Counted from the stretch's first letter, positions 1 through 8,984 are shown. The stretch is 64,000 nucleotides of DNA from Mesobacillus boroniphilus (GCF_018424685.1 NZ_QTKX01000002.1:310001-374000); one strand, 5' to 3'. Notes: generated from the sequence alone by a model not told the origin. Translations and numbers: made by a program.

Positions 1-3000
1 CACCAGTTTTAAGGTATGAACACCCTCCGGTAGATTAAAATGTTCGAAGACCAGTTGAGTATACCTCGTTTTTTCGGAATACATGGAAATCTCTTCAATA
101 AATTGACCATCAATATAGACATCCGCAAGTCCATACCAAGGGCTAGTGAGGGAGTAAAATCTAATTCCAACCCCAGAAAACATTAACTCAATTGACGCAT
201 CTTTTTGTCCGTTCAAGAGCATGCTTCCTCCAGAGTAGGACGTACCTTCATAAGTTGTCCATTTCCCCGTAGGGAAAAGAACAGGAGTTGATTCCTCTGT
301 CCAGCCCATGGCGGGGTTTGGAGTTTTTACTTCTCTAACTCGTGAAGGTAAAGATTCATCTCCATTCTGGTATACTTCGGTCACTTGGTAATAGTAGGTT
401 TGCCCAGTTCTAATATTCTCATCTGTAAAGGAATTATCATTAATTAATATATCGCTTAATTTAGCATAATTAAGACCATCCTCTGATTTATATAATTTAT
501 ATCCAATAATATCGGTTGAACTTTTATTCCATGATAGATCAATTTTGACAGGACTAAAGGTTCCCACTAAACCAGTAGGTTGAGTACTTGTTTCAAAATT
601 AAATGAATATTCATTATTAATTGCACCAGTTAAATCTTTAATAGAGCCTTTAGGTATTTGGACATATAACTTTTCATTAGGTTTTAGAGTATTAATAGGT
701 AACAATGTTAAAATCGATCCACTTTTGCTCACTTCAATGGGAATATTATTGCCCATTCTGTCTTTAATGTTTATTTCACTATATTTCTCCGTGAACTCGA
801 AGTCCTTTGAGAAATTTACTGTGATTTTTGATGTAAGACTAACATTCTTTTGAGCATTATTAGGAGTACTTTTTAATAAATATAGAACCTCGCTCATTAG
901 AGGAGTATTGGTATTAGGTGCATGTAAAATAGATGTATAATCAATTATACTAGTTAATCCTGCATCATCATTCTTATCAAAAATCATGGATTCAATGGTA
1001 GATGGATCAGTAGTATTCCAGAAATTATTGGCAGCGGACGAGCTTTTACCAGAATCGTATTTTAACCTCAAGGCCACACGGTCCGTGCTAAGGAAACTGT
1101 TGTGCTCCACGATCGTTTCCGAAGTGCCGGAACTGTTCCAATTCTGTATGGCATAGAATTCACCATAGTGGTCTTTTTGGTTGTAGAAGACATTGTTTCT
1201 TATATAAACCTTTACATTATCGCTGGTACCAATACTTATCCCGCTCGTGTTCGAGAAGACGTTCCTTTCGATGAAGCTGTCACCGCTCGGGTACCATAGA
1301 TAGATAGGACTATTCCCAGGTATGTTTTCCACTTTTGAGTCACGTAGAGAAAAGGTTCCATATTTACCGGATCCGGCTGGCAAAAGAGCCCCGCCATTAA
1401 TATTGGCATGTCCGATGTTAATCGAATAAAACTCCGTGTAAGTTGCACCGCCAGGTTTAACCTGCAGGTTATTGAATTGGATTTTAGACGTCTCTGATCC
1501 AGATGCGTTAAGGGTCCCATGGATTATCAGGGAATAGCCGTCTCCTTGAACGACAACCCCAGGCTCAATGGTCAGAGTAGATCCATAAGCAAGTTGGGTA
1601 TCTCCTGTAAAGACGTATGGTGATCCTGCAAGAGACCAGGTTGTATCACTCCCAATGATTCCGCTTACCTCGGTTTGGTCCTGAAGAGTTGTCAGAAACT
1701 TTAACGAATAGGAACTAAGTAATGGTTGATTATTAAGGTTTTGAATACCTCCAGCAGGGATGAAAACGGTATAGTTCGTATTCGGGCTAAGTTTAGTATT
1801 TGGAACAATTGAAAGTACTTTTCCATTAATGCTCATGGTACTTTGGACTAATACTCCCGATGAAGATTTAAGGGTGACGCTTCCAAAGCTTGACCCCTGT
1901 TTGATATCTTCACTAAAAGTAATGGCTATTTTTTGGTCTAACAAAATCTTTGACTGGCCATTGACCGGCTGGGTGGTACTTACCGTTGGGCCAACACTGA
2001 ACACGGGTGTTTGTTCATGAGATTGGCTAAGATATGGCTCATAAGAAATAGTGTTAGTTAGATTCAGATCATCGTTTCTGTCATAAATCATAGAATCAAT
2101 GGTAGCAGCATTTGTCGTGTTCCAAAAGTTATTGGCAGCAGACGAGATTTTACCAGAATCGTATTTTAACCTCAAGGCGACACGATCCGTGCTAAGGAAA
2201 CTGTTGTGCTCCACAATCGTTTCCGAAGTGCCGGAACTGTTCCAATTCTGTATGGCATAGAATTCACCATAGTGGTCTTTTTGGTTGTAGAAGACATTGT
2301 TTCTTAGATAGACCTTTACATTATCGCTGGTACCAACACTGATCCCGCTTGTGTTGGAGAAGATATTCCGTTCGATGAAGCTGTCGCCGCTTGGATACCA
2401 AAGATAGATAGGATAATAGCCTGAAATATTCTCAACCTTTGAGTCACGAAGGGTGAAGGTGCCATGCTTACCGGAGCCAGATGGCAAAAGAGCTCCGCCA
2501 TTGATATTGGCATGTCCGATGTTAATCGAATAAAACTCCGTGTAAGTTGCACCGCCAGGTTTAACCTGCAGGTTATTGAATTGGATCTTAGACGTCTCTG
2601 ATCCAGATGCGTTAAGGGTCCCATGGATTATGAGGGAATAGCCGTTTCCTTGAACGACAACCCCAGGCTCAATGGTCAGAGTAGATCCATAAGCAAGTTG
2701 GGTATCTCCTGTAAAGACGTATGGTGATCCTGCAAGAGACCAGGTTGTATCACTCCCAATGATTCCGCTTACCTCGGTTTGGTCCTGAAGAGTTGTCAGA
2801 AACTTTAACGAATAGGAACTAAGTAATGGTTGATTATTAAGGTTTTGAATACCTCCAGCAGGGATGAAAACGGTATAGTTCGTATTCGGGCTAAGTTTAG
2901 TATTTGGAACAATTGAAAGTACTTTTCCATTAATGCTCATGGTACTTTGGACTAATACTCCCGATGAAGATTTAAGGGTGACGCTTCCAAAGCTTGACCC

Positions 3001-3966
3001 CTGTTTGATATCTTCACTAAAAGTAATGGCTATTTTTTGGTCTAACAAAATCTTTGACTGGCCATTGACCGGCTGGGTGGTACTTACCGTTGGGCCAACA
3101 CTGAACACGGGTGTTTGTTCATGAGATTGGCTAAGATATGGCTCATAAGAAATAGTGTTAGTTAGGTTCAGATCATCGTTTCTGTCATAAATCATAGAAT
3201 CAATGGTAGCAGCATTTGTCGTGTTCCAAAAGTTATTGGCAGCGGACGAGATTTTACCAGAATTGTATTTTAACCTCAAGGCCATACGGTCCGTGCTAAG
3301 GAAACTGTTGTTTTCCACGATAGTGGCCGAAGTATTGTAGCTGGCCCAGTTTTCCACCGCGTAATACTTACCTGAATTATCCTTTTGGTTATAAAATACA
3401 TTATTCCGGATATAGACCTTTACATTTTCGTCGGTTCCCACACTAATCCCGCTTGTGTTAGAAAAGATATTTCGTTCAATAAAACTGTCCCCGCTTGGAT
3501 ACCAAAGATAGATGGGATAATAGCCTGAAATATTCTCAACCTTTGAGTCACGAAGGGTGAAGGTGCCATGCTTACCGGACCCAGCTGGCAAAAGAGCTCC
3601 GCCATTAATATTGGCATGTTCAATTTTAATGGAATAAAATTCAGTATAGGTGGCTCCCCCTTTTTTAATCTGAAGGTTATTGAATTGGATCTTGGACGCC
3701 TCTGACCCAGATGCGTTTAAGGTACCATGGACTGTAAGGGAATAGCCGTTTCCTTGTATCACAACCCCGGGCTCAATGGTTAAAGTTGCTCCGTATGCAA
3801 CTTGGATGTCCCCTGCTAAATTATATGGTGATTCTGCAAGAGTCCAGGTGGCATCTTGGTTGATGATAGTAGAACTTAGCTGTGTTGTGGCCATAGTTAA
3901 AGAGGGCGAAAGAAATGTACTAGAAAGTAGGAATAAAATAATAAGAAAATAGAAACCCTTTTTCAT
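1..3966 (-). CDS. Large secreted beta-helix / Ig-like repeat protein (3' end off window)
   Basis: One open frame runs from ATG at 3966 to the left edge (more than 1,320 codons) with no stop seen; the C-terminus is outside the window. Residues 1 to about 28 form a signal peptide (MKKG, hydrophobic core, then TMATTQ). Three modules follow, each a right-handed beta-helix-like stretch (repeated NNxF, GxIxxG, ALRLKYxSGKISSAANNFWNT) and an Ig-like domain of SbsA/Big_5 type (PVNGQSKILLDQKIAITFSE). After the third module come an FN3-like domain (about 330-600) and a jelly-roll-like region with WYGLADVYIDG. The family is typically extracellular, for adhesion or polysaccharide binding; no catalytic residue can be assigned. 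SD AAAGGAG is about 12 nt upstream. The module DNA repeats with a 1,104-bp period. Confidence 0.85.
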   Translation of the reverse strand, partial: MKKGFYFLIILFLLSSTFLSPSLTMATTQLSSTIINQDATWTLAESPYNLAGDIQVAYGATLTIEPGVVIQGNGYSLTVHGTLNASGSEASKIQFNNLQIKKGGATYTEFYSIKIEHANINGGALLPAGSGKHGTFTLRDSKVENISGYYPIYLWYPSGDSFIERNIFSNTSGISVGTDENVKVYIRNNVFYNQKDNSGKYYAVENWASYNTSATIVENNSFLSTDRMALRLKYNSGKISSAANNFWNTTNAATIDSMIYDRNDDLNLTNTISYEPYLSQSHEQTPVFSVGPTVSTTQPVNGQSKILLDQKIAITFSEDIKQGSSFGSVTLKSSSGVLVQSTMSINGKVLSIVPNTKLSPNTNYTVFIPAGGIQNLNNQPLLSSYSLKFLTTLQDQTEVSGIIGSDTTWSLAGSPYVFTGDTQLAYGSTLTIEPGVVVQGNGYSLIIHGTLNASGSETSKIQFNNLQVKPGGATYTEFYSINIGHANINGGALLPSGSGKHGTFTLRDSKVENISGYYPIYLWYPSGDSFIERNIFSNTSGISVGTSDNVKVYLRNNVFYNQKDHYGEFYAIQNWNSSGTSETIVEHNSFLSTDRVALRLKYDSGKISSAANNFWNTTNAATIDSMIYDRNDDLNLTNTISYEPYLSQSHEQTPVFSVGPTVSTTQPVNGQSKILLDQKIAITFSEDIKQGSSFGSVTLKSSSGVLVQSTMSINGKVLSIVPNTKLSPNTNYTVFIPAGGIQNLNNQPLLSSYSLKFLTTLQDQTEVSGIIGSDTTWSLAGSPYVFTGDTQLAYGSTLTIEPGVVVQGDGYSLIIHGTLNASGSETSKIQFNNLQVKPGGATYTEFYSINIGHANINGGALLPAGSGKYGTFSLRDSKVENIPGNSPIYLWYPSGDSFIERNVFSNTSGISIGTSDNVKVYIRNNVFYNQKDHYGEFYAIQNWNSSGTSETIVEHNSFLSTDRVALRLKYDSGKSSSAANNFWNTTDPSTIESMIFDKNDDAGLTSIIDYTSILHAPNTNTPLMSEVLYLLKSTPNNAQKNVSLTSKITVNFSKDFEFTEKYSEINIKDRMGNNIPIEVSKSGSILTLLPINTLKPNEKLYVQIPKGSIKDLTGAINNEYSFNFETSTQPTGLVGTFSPVKIDLSWNKSSTDIIGYKLYKSEDGLNYAKLSDILINDNSFTDENIRTGQTYYYQVTEVYQNGDESLPSRVREVKTPNPAMGWTEESTPVLFPTGKWTTYEGTSYSGGSMLLNGQKDASIELMFSGVGIRFYSLTSPWYGLADVYIDGQFIEEISMYSEKTRYTQLVFEHFNLPEGVHTLKLV
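930..3870 (-). repeat. Three tandem 1,104-bp coding repeats
   Basis: Equivalent sites recur every 1,104 bp (368 codons): the GGGTCCCATGGAT segment near 1511, 2615 and (diverged) 3719, and the Ig-like segment at 1829-2020, identical to 2933-3124. Units two and three are nearly identical at DNA level over several hundred bases; unit one has diverged. The period is an exact multiple of three, so copy number can change without a frameshift. Confidence 0.9.
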
Positions 3967-4260
3967 TGATTGTAGTATCTCCTTTATATTTGCAAAATAT
4001 ATTTATATGGTTATATTATAATTAATATGTTACATATTTTGGGGTTTTTAGATAAAAAAGCACAAAATTTTACTGAGTTTAAAGTCCCTACATACGGTGG
4101 AGGTGCAGTGTTTTGTCAAATCAACTGTGATTCTTTTCTCCTTCCCATTATGAAAACTTAGTATTGATATTAAATATCGGAATAAATAATAATTTTTCTA
4201 GTTGGTAGTATTTGAAAAAATGAATTAGATAATTTAAATTGTGGAATAATGGAGGACTTT

Positions 4261-4309
4261 GGGACACAGGGACGGTTCTCGTGTCCCTTTGGAAGTCGGT
4301 ATAGTTTGC
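4261..4309 (+). repeat. REP2 dispersed hairpin element
   Basis: GGGACAC and GTGTCCC arms enclose AGGGACGGTTCTC. The tail GGAAGTCGGTATAGTTTG recurs at other copies (8108, 31898). It lies in the otherwise empty 3967-4391 interval upstream of the surface-protein gene, where I see no other gene. Confidence 0.75.
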
Positions 4310-4391
4310 TGATGGTCAGGTTATCAGAGATATGACTGTGTTATTTGTCCTGAACTTTGAACCAATAAGAGTCTTGTCAAATGCATAATCT

Positions 4392-4427
4392 AAAGCCAGG
4401 TCGGTATGGGTTCTGACCTGGCTTTTT
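4392..4427. terminator. Bidirectional-looking intrinsic terminator
   Basis: AAAGCCAGGTC pairs with GACCTGGCTTT across a 12-nt loop, followed by T5 on the plus strand. It lies just past the 3' end of the minus-strand pair at 4452-5071. Confidence 0.75.
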
Positions 4428-4451
4428 GTTATTGGTTATGTGGATGGCACT

Positions 4452-4844
4452 CTATGCTAAATCCATTGCGTTGTAACTTTTGTTTTCGTTTATGGTGGCG
4501 AATTTAATTTTGTTTAAGCCTATTTGGCTGGGATTGATTTCTCTTGCATACATGGATAGTACTTGAGTTGTGTTGATGTTGCCTTGGCTTGTTGCGAGGC
4601 AGCCGTTGGAGTAGCATCCGATGAATTCAAGGAGGTGCTCCATGGACTTGCTTTTGATATAAAGTTCCTGGGTGAAGTCGGGGGAGTACGATATATATAA
4701 GATGAAGTACTTCATGTCCTTACCTCCTTGAAAATGGACTTCTTTCATGTCTTTCTTTTTCGGCTGCTTTGAGGAATTCGAAAGGAAGCGTGCCCAGTGG
4801 TTTTCTAATCGTTCTACTGTAAAAGTTATTGAAATATTGATCAC
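4452..4844 (-). CDS. Hypothetical protein paired with XRE regulator
   Basis: 130 aa, family not recognised. It has no signal peptide or membrane segment. The C-terminal half contains YIKSKSMEHLLEFIGCYSNGC followed by a soluble mixed region. Its ATG overlaps the stop of the XRE gene by 4 bp (ATGA type), so the two are probably translationally coupled. It ends before a strong hairpin at 4392-4427. A regulator-partner or accessory role is inferred from the overlap only. The first 40 residues could be dispensable if a later start (for example MKEVHF) is used. Confidence 0.6.
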   Translation of the reverse strand: MINISITFTVERLENHWARFLSNSSKQPKKKDMKEVHFQGGKDMKYFILYISYSPDFTQELYIKSKSMEHLLEFIGCYSNGCLATSQGNINTTQVLSMYAREINPSQIGLNKIKFATINENKSYNAMDLA

Positions 4845-5071
4845 AGGTCTTCTTCTATGCTTACTATGTCGATGATTTTGCGGATGTCTTTGATATCCAA
4901 TGCCTCACTGATTCTTTTGATATGATCTAATTGGATTCTTTTTCTTTTATTGTTGGCTAATTCACTTAGGGTGGCGTGTCTAATATCTGCTAAGCGGGAC
5001 AATTCTCTTAAAGAAATGCCGTGCTCTTTTAGAAGCTTGTGTATATTAATTTTAACCGTATTCTCTGCCAT
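4841..5071 (-). CDS. Small Cro/C1 (XRE) family DNA-binding protein
   Basis: 76 aa, almost entirely one HTH domain: LLKEHGISLRELSRLADIRHATLSELANNKRKR is the classic HTH_3/XRE arrangement, with the recognition helix around residues 30-45. Such single-domain proteins act as transcription regulators of small operons, phage genes or toxin-antitoxin pairs. It is first in a two-gene unit with the overlapping hypothetical gene. The target operator is unknown; the 21-bp palindrome at 6629-6649 is the nearest unassigned operator-like site but is not shown to be its target. Confidence 0.8.
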   Translation of the reverse strand: MAENTVKINIHKLLKEHGISLRELSRLADIRHATLSELANNKRKRIQLDHIKRISEALDIKDIRKIIDIVSIEEDL

Positions 5072-5286
5072 ACCCTACACCCATTTCCATTGACTATAAG
5101 GCAAAACTATCATCTTTGGATGGATGAAGTGGTACCCATATGAGTACCACTTTACTGTTTTGGCGAGAATTTTTTTAGGTTGTGAGGGATAATCAGAATT
5201 TGTATTTCCAGATAGCTTGGTGGAATAGCGATATCTGTTTTGAAAAATAGCTGCTCTTGTTACCTTCTGCTTTTTTTAAACGCAAA

Positions 5287-5317
5287 AGAGACGACTTATG
5301 ACAAGTCATCTTTTTTT
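5287..5317. terminator. Hairpin downstream of NeuD-like gene
   Basis: AGACGACTT pairs, with one mismatch, with AAGTCATCT across a short loop. A T7 tract follows on the plus strand and CTCTTTTG on the minus strand. It follows the stop of the minus-strand gene ending at 5370. Confidence 0.6.
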
Positions 5318-5369
5318 AAAATGTGCTATCCGTAAAAGTATGTATTGATATACATCTTGATTCTTAACC

Positions 5370-6029
5370 TTATTTAAAGAATTTATCCCCAAGTACTCTT
5401 TTTCTAATTTCCTTTGCTGGTGAACCATATGCCACAGTGTACGCATCTATATTCTTAAGAACCGTATATCCAGCGCCTATTACACTATGTTCACCAATGG
5501 AAAGGTTATGAATGACATTTGCACCTAAAGAAATAACGGAGTGGTCTCCAATTTTTACTGTGCCTGCTAATGTAGCCCCAGGAGCAACTGTTACAAAGTT
5601 ACCGATCCGGCAATCATGATCAACTGAAGATTTGGTATTTATGATGCAGTGACTGCCAACTGTAGTGTCAGGATTAATTACGGCATTTGCCATTACTACG
5701 GTACCTTCGGCTATAGTTATATTTTTACCAATAACAGCTGAGGGATGGATTGCACTAATGAAATTAAAACTTTCTCTTACGTTCTTGATACTTTGAACAG
5801 TTTGGTATCTCCTCCAATTGTCCCCTACGGCCACTATTCCTCCATGAATGTCTTCATCCATCTCTTTTAAAACATTTAAGCCACCTAAAACTTTATAGCC
5901 TAAGACCTCTGTACCCGCCTCTTTAGAACCATCAATTAATCCGGTAATGTTGTAAATACCCATCTTTTCGACTATATCTATGATGACTTTACTATGGCCA
6001 CCCGAACCGAAAATTACAATATTATTCAA
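5370..6029 (-). CDS. NeuD/PglD-family sugar O/N-acyltransferase
   Basis: 219 aa. The N-terminal Rossmann-like PglD_N domain (IVIFGSGGHSKVIIDI, residues 4-19) is followed by a left-handed beta-helix of bacterial transferase hexapeptides from about residue 95 (IGKNITIAEGTVVMANAVI, IGDHSVISLGANVIHN). The likely catalytic His is in SSVDHDCRIG. The family acetylates sialic acids or UDP-amino sugars for surface glycans and includes NeuD, PglD and B. subtilis EpsM. No glycan-synthesis neighbours are present, so the substrate is unknown. Length and both domains are complete. Confidence 0.88.
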   Translation of the reverse strand: MNNIVIFGSGGHSKVIIDIVEKMGIYNITGLIDGSKEAGTEVLGYKVLGGLNVLKEMDEDIHGGIVAVGDNWRRYQTVQSIKNVRESFNFISAIHPSAVIGKNITIAEGTVVMANAVINPDTTVGSHCIINTKSSVDHDCRIGNFVTVAPGATLAGTVKIGDHSVISLGANVIHNLSIGEHSVIGAGYTVLKNIDAYTVAYGSPAKEIRKRVLGDKFFK

Positions 6030-6115
6030 TTTTGCCCTCCTTTTTACATAAATCTATTAACTTTAATTTACCAGAGTTATACAATAGAAATAACTATTTT
6101 TTTATGAGGTGAAGC

Positions 6116-6280
6116 ATGAGAAAGAGGACCATAAGTGTTAATGACGTTCTACAATGTCCAGAACTTGACGGTGCTAATTGTCCTAAAACTGACGGAATCA
6201 CTGTCCAAATGAAGGGGAAGCAGCTCCGTTGCTTCCCCAAAAATTTTACAAGTCAACTTGTTACGTCTCATTTTTCTTGA
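6116..6280 (+). CDS. Possible 54-aa small protein, PucR-N-terminus-like
   Basis: ATG at 6116 follows a good SD (GAGGTGA, 6106-6112) and opens 54 codons to TGA at 6280. Residues 6-21 (ISVNDVLQCPELDGAN) resemble the start of PucR-type purine catabolism regulators, and four Cys are present (CPEL, NCPK, RCF). It may be a decayed regulator fragment or a genuine microprotein. No terminator follows directly. Evidence is limited to SD plus ORF. Confidence 0.3.
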   Translation: MRKRTISVNDVLQCPELDGANCPKTDGITVQMKGKQLRCFPKNFTSQLVTSHFS

Positions 6281-6628
6281 GGTAGAACCTAACACCATTT
6301 CGAATCGTAAGGATGTTGTAGACGTCAAGTCGAATTTTACACTTTATGCTCGTTTTCTTTTTACACTTCTGCTGAAAAAATGCTTTTTCGGTTTTTAATC
6401 CGATGACTTTCCTCGTCCTCTCCAACATGTACGACTTCCACACTATGAAGTATTTATCAAGGTTTCTTTCGATAAATCATATTGGAATTTTATGATAGTT
6501 TGCTATAAGTACGTGTTCTAAAATTGTAAAGTATTTAAATGTGTGTTGATGCACAAATTAATAGTAAATCAGGACGAAAATTGGATATTTATGTTAAGAT
6601 TAATGTTAGAATTTGTAGATGATAGATT

Positions 6629-6649
6629 ATTCTTATTAGTAATAAGAAT
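6629..6649. promoter_or_regulatory. 21-bp perfect palindrome upstream of zinc-ribbon gene
   Basis: ATTCTTATTA and TAATAAGAAT flank a single central G. The site is 21 bp upstream of the start codon at 6671 and directly ahead of the SD (AAAGGAG, 6656-6662). Position and symmetry suit a repressor operator; as RNA it would have only a one-base loop. The regulator is unknown. Confidence 0.5.
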
Positions 6650-6670
6650 TGTATAAAGGAGAAATGAAGC

Positions 6671-7057
6671 ATGTTAAGTTATAGGTTTAGGAAAGAGTAC
6701 TACTATTGTTCTTCATGCGATGAACAATTTACCACTGACGAATTGGATGGTAGCGTTGAGCCGGAATGGTATTGTCCTAAGTGCAAAGAGAATCTAGATA
6801 TTTTTGCACTTGATAAGGACGAGAAACTTGTTGTCCAACGAAAGTATCCAGAGGATTTAGTTGTAGGTGACCGTATTTACGTTGTTGGTTATGGGTATCA
6901 TGGGATACATAAATTAATGAATAAAAATAAAATTAAAAAGGGCTATGCGTTGTCATTACTAGAACATGGTAGATTAGAAGTAGCAAAAGATCAGTGGCTC
7001 AACATACACGAAGGTACATGGAATCCTAGTAATACCAGTATTGATTTAAACATTTAA
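6671..7057 (+). CDS. Hypothetical zinc-ribbon protein
   Basis: 128 aa, with SD AAAGGAG 9 nt upstream. Residues 12-40 form a rubredoxin-like ribbon (CSSC at 13-16, CPKC at 36-39), suggesting one structural zinc. A beta-rich domain (VVGDRIYVVGYGYHGIHKL) follows. Family not recognised; it is probably a cytosolic nucleic-acid or protein-binding factor. It is first of three same-strand genes (6671, 7118, 7676) ending at a terminator (7946-7982), with a palindrome upstream. The low-GC composition resembles neighbouring accessory genes. Confidence 0.6.
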   Translation: MLSYRFRKEYYYCSSCDEQFTTDELDGSVEPEWYCPKCKENLDIFALDKDEKLVVQRKYPEDLVVGDRIYVVGYGYHGIHKLMNKNKIKKGYALSLLEHGRLEVAKDQWLNIHEGTWNPSNTSIDLNI

Positions 7058-7117
7058 TCTAATGAACTAAGATTAAGGTGAATGTTGTCACTTGCCGGTA
7101 AAAGGGGGACGTAAAAA

Positions 7118-7660
7118 TTGGAGGAAAATAACAATGGTTTAGATAGTCCTGAAATAGAATATCCTTCTGCTGAGTTAATGCTATCTGTTATACAAAAAGA
7201 GTATGAATACGAGGCAGAGAGGGTAAGAAGTTTGGAAGCACGGACAGGAATATTTCTAGCTTTTGCTGGTGCACTATTAGTCTTCCTATCTAGTAGTTTG
7301 AAGTTGCCTGATTTGAAAAAAACTGAGGTTGATTCTATCGTTCAGGCATTTCCAATCGTTTTAGTAATTATCCTTACTTTTTTAACATTGGCCGTTCTGA
7401 TATTGGCAGTTATTTATTTTGTGAGAGTAATTTCAATACAAACATATAAACGATTAGCTATTAAAGGATTCGTTGAAAAAAATACACAAGATAAAGTTGA
7501 TACAATTGCCAAGGAACTTATGATTGATTATCAAAAAGTAGTTAAGCACAATAACGAAGTAAATAATAAAAAAGTAGAAATTTATAAGAAAGGTCTATAT
7601 GCAATAATGGCTGCAATTATAATGACAGCAATTGTTTATAGTATAAATATATTTATTTAG
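7118..7660 (+). CDS. Multi-pass membrane protein of unknown function
   Basis: 180 aa. The start is TTG at 7118, supported by AAAGGGGG (7101-7108). A charged N-terminal helix (EYEYEAERVRSLEARTG) precedes three membrane segments at about residues 45-62, 80-108 and 160-180. A soluble coiled segment lies between the second and third. The layout of helix, tight membrane pair and C-terminal membrane helix is reminiscent of small membrane effectors in nucleotide-signal defence systems (SLATT/Pycsar-like), but no cyclase is nearby and I cannot assign the family. The next gene begins 15 bp downstream. Confidence 0.6.
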   Translation: MEENNNGLDSPEIEYPSAELMLSVIQKEYEYEAERVRSLEARTGIFLAFAGALLVFLSSSLKLPDLKKTEVDSIVQAFPIVLVIILTFLTLAVLILAVIYFVRVISIQTYKRLAIKGFVEKNTQDKVDTIAKELMIDYQKVVKHNNEVNNKKVEIYKKGLYAIMAAIIMTAIVYSINIFI

Positions 7661-7675
7661 GAAGGAGGAAGCGTT

Positions 7676-7870
7676 ATGCCGAAGGATGATGAAAGAAGTT
7701 GGGATGATAGACTAGATGGTGGATCAAATAACACAGATAATACTTCTAGGTTTGGTACCCAAAATATAGATGAAGGTACCAGGTTTGGTACAGAAGATAT
7801 TTCTAAAGGATTTGGCACTAAGCCTGAATTCTTTACAAGGAATACCGATAAGAAACCAAATGGCAACTAG
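7676..7870 (+). CDS. Small acidic repeat protein
   Basis: 64 aa, with SD GGAAGGAGG immediately upstream at ideal spacing. It is hydrophilic, rich in Asp, Asn, Gly and Thr, with no hydrophobic segment. A short motif repeats: RFGTQNIDEGT, RFGTEDISKG, GFGTKPEF. Function unknown; likely disordered. It lies 15 bp after the membrane protein and before the shared terminator, so it is probably its co-expressed partner. The reverse-strand ORF over the same bases lacks an SD. Confidence 0.55.
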   Translation: MPKDDERSWDDRLDGGSNNTDNTSRFGTQNIDEGTRFGTEDISKGFGTKPEFFTRNTDKKPNGN

Positions 7871-7945
7871 ATGTATTTACGCACCATGATTAATCTATAG
7901 TATTATGGTTAGAGAAGTAATTTATAGAAGAAAAACGACCAATCA

Positions 7946-7982
7946 GGCTCATCTCCAATCTAGGAGGTGAGCCATTTTTTTG
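7946..7982 (+). terminator. Intrinsic terminator of 6671-7870 unit
   Basis: GGCTCATCTCC (after one A) pairs perfectly with GGAGGTGAGCC across a 6-nt loop, then A and T7. Confidence 0.9.
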
Positions 7983-8107
7983 TTTTAAAGGGGAGTCATT
8001 TAACCCAAAGCAGAATTAGAGATGAAAAGGGAGAGGGAAAGAATAACCGGCCTATATTATTAGTAGAAACTCGAATTTATTAATCTATATTTTGCGTATT
8101 TTTATCT

Positions 8108-8182
8108 GGAGACACAGGGACGGTTCTGGCGTCTCTTTTGGTAGTTGATATAGTTTGGTTGGGAGGTACCCTTTGATTCTGT
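8108..8182 (+). repeat. REP2 copy followed by a REP1 remnant
   Basis: GGAGACACAGGGACGGTT followed by GGCGTCTC, with the tail TTGATATAGTTTG as at 4261. Next to it GGTACCCTTTGATTCT (8165-8180) matches the 3' half of a decayed REP1. Confidence 0.6.
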
Positions 8183-8209
8183 TTGCGATCTGAGATTGGG
8201 AATCAATTA

Positions 8210-8235
8210 AGGGCGGAAGTAATGCACTCCGCCCT
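8210..8235 (-). terminator. Hairpin after the sugar-acid operon
   Basis: AGGGCGGA and TCCGCCCT pair across 10 nt directly past the last minus-strand gene of the PTS operon (stop at 8244). The T tract on the minus strand is weak. Confidence 0.6.
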
Positions 8236-8243
8236 ACAATTTG

Positions 8244-8984
8244 TTATTCTTTTATTTCCTCATATGCTTCTAACAATATCTGTTCCATTTCGTTAACAAA
8301 ATAGTTGAGCATCTTTTCGCCTTTTTCTTTGGTTGCTTTTGTTGCATCCCCATATACTCCGCTTTTACTTAAGTCTCCTAATGAAATGGAGGATCTTCCG
8401 TAGAGTCTTGGCTTTTCAGGGTATTCTCTTACAGCCTTGGACATGTCAACTAGTTCAGGTTTTAGCGCAAGCATGAGTGAAGTTTCAAACTCGCATGCAT
8501 GCACCATGCCGTGCCAGGTTGGGGAATCACAAATCTCTTCGATCGTTTTGTTCAGGTTAGGATAGAACAGATAAATGACTGGAATATCGAGTTCATCGGC
8601 TAGTTCCCGGGTGGCATATTTCATGCTGGCGTTATTGGCATCGTGCCCATTTACTAGAACCAGCATCTTGATTCCATAACGTGCAACGCTATGAGCGACA
8701 TCCTTAATTACCGCTTCAACATGATGCTGCTGAAGGGAAACCGTGCCGGGGATGTCTCTCCATACCCAGGAGTAACCGAAGGGCTGAGTTGGCAGCAGCA
8801 AGGCACCGGTTTTTTCTGAGAGTTTCCTGGATACTCCTTCTGCAAGGTAGATGTCAACTCCAAGAGGGAGGTGGTGGCCATGCTGTTCAGTTGCTCCCAT
8901 CGGTAAAATAGCTACAGGGAATTCATTAATGGCTGCCTCGACTTCATCCCTTGTCATATTGATCAGTTCTCTTGCGTTTCCCAT
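8244..8984 (-). CDS. Creatininase-family amidohydrolase
   Basis: About 246 aa, full length for PF02633. Metal-site motifs are visible: ATEQHGHHLPLGVDI, NGHDANN, and HACEFETSLM. The family hydrolyses linear or cyclic amides (creatinine, formamidopyrimidines); the substrate here is unknown. ATG at 8984 is chosen because AGGGGTGA sits just upstream; the in-frame GTG at 8999 would overlap the aldolase. The start lies 4 bp past the aldolase stop, so it is the last gene of the gntR-PTS operon. Context suggests a step in catabolism of a PTS-imported nitrogenous sugar or sugar-acid derivative (inference). Confidence 0.85.
   Translation of the reverse strand: MGNARELINMTRDEVEAAINEFPVAILPMGATEQHGHHLPLGVDIYLAEGVSRKLSEKTGALLLPTQPFGYSWVWRDIPGTVSLQQHHVEAVIKDVAHSVARYGIKMLVLVNGHDANNASMKYATRELADELDIPVIYLFYPNLNKTIEEICDSPTWHGMVHACEFETSLMLALKPELVDMSKAVREYPEKPRLYGRSSISLGDLSKSGVYGDATKATKEKGEKMLNYFVNEMEQILLEAYEEIKE

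Noticed and set aside
1236..3623. Short minus-strand ORFs at 1236-1520, 2316-2624 and 3420-3623
   Set aside because: They are out-of-frame shadows repeated because the underlying gene is a tandem repeat; the real frame is open through all of them.
6261..6443. 60-aa minus-strand ORF
   Set aside because: It begins at GTG with no SD, is Lys-rich by base composition, and overlaps the better-supported small plus-strand ORF end.
7118..7660. Pycsar or CBASS effector
   Set aside because: No cyclase or CD-NTase gene lies nearby and the similarity is only in membrane layout.
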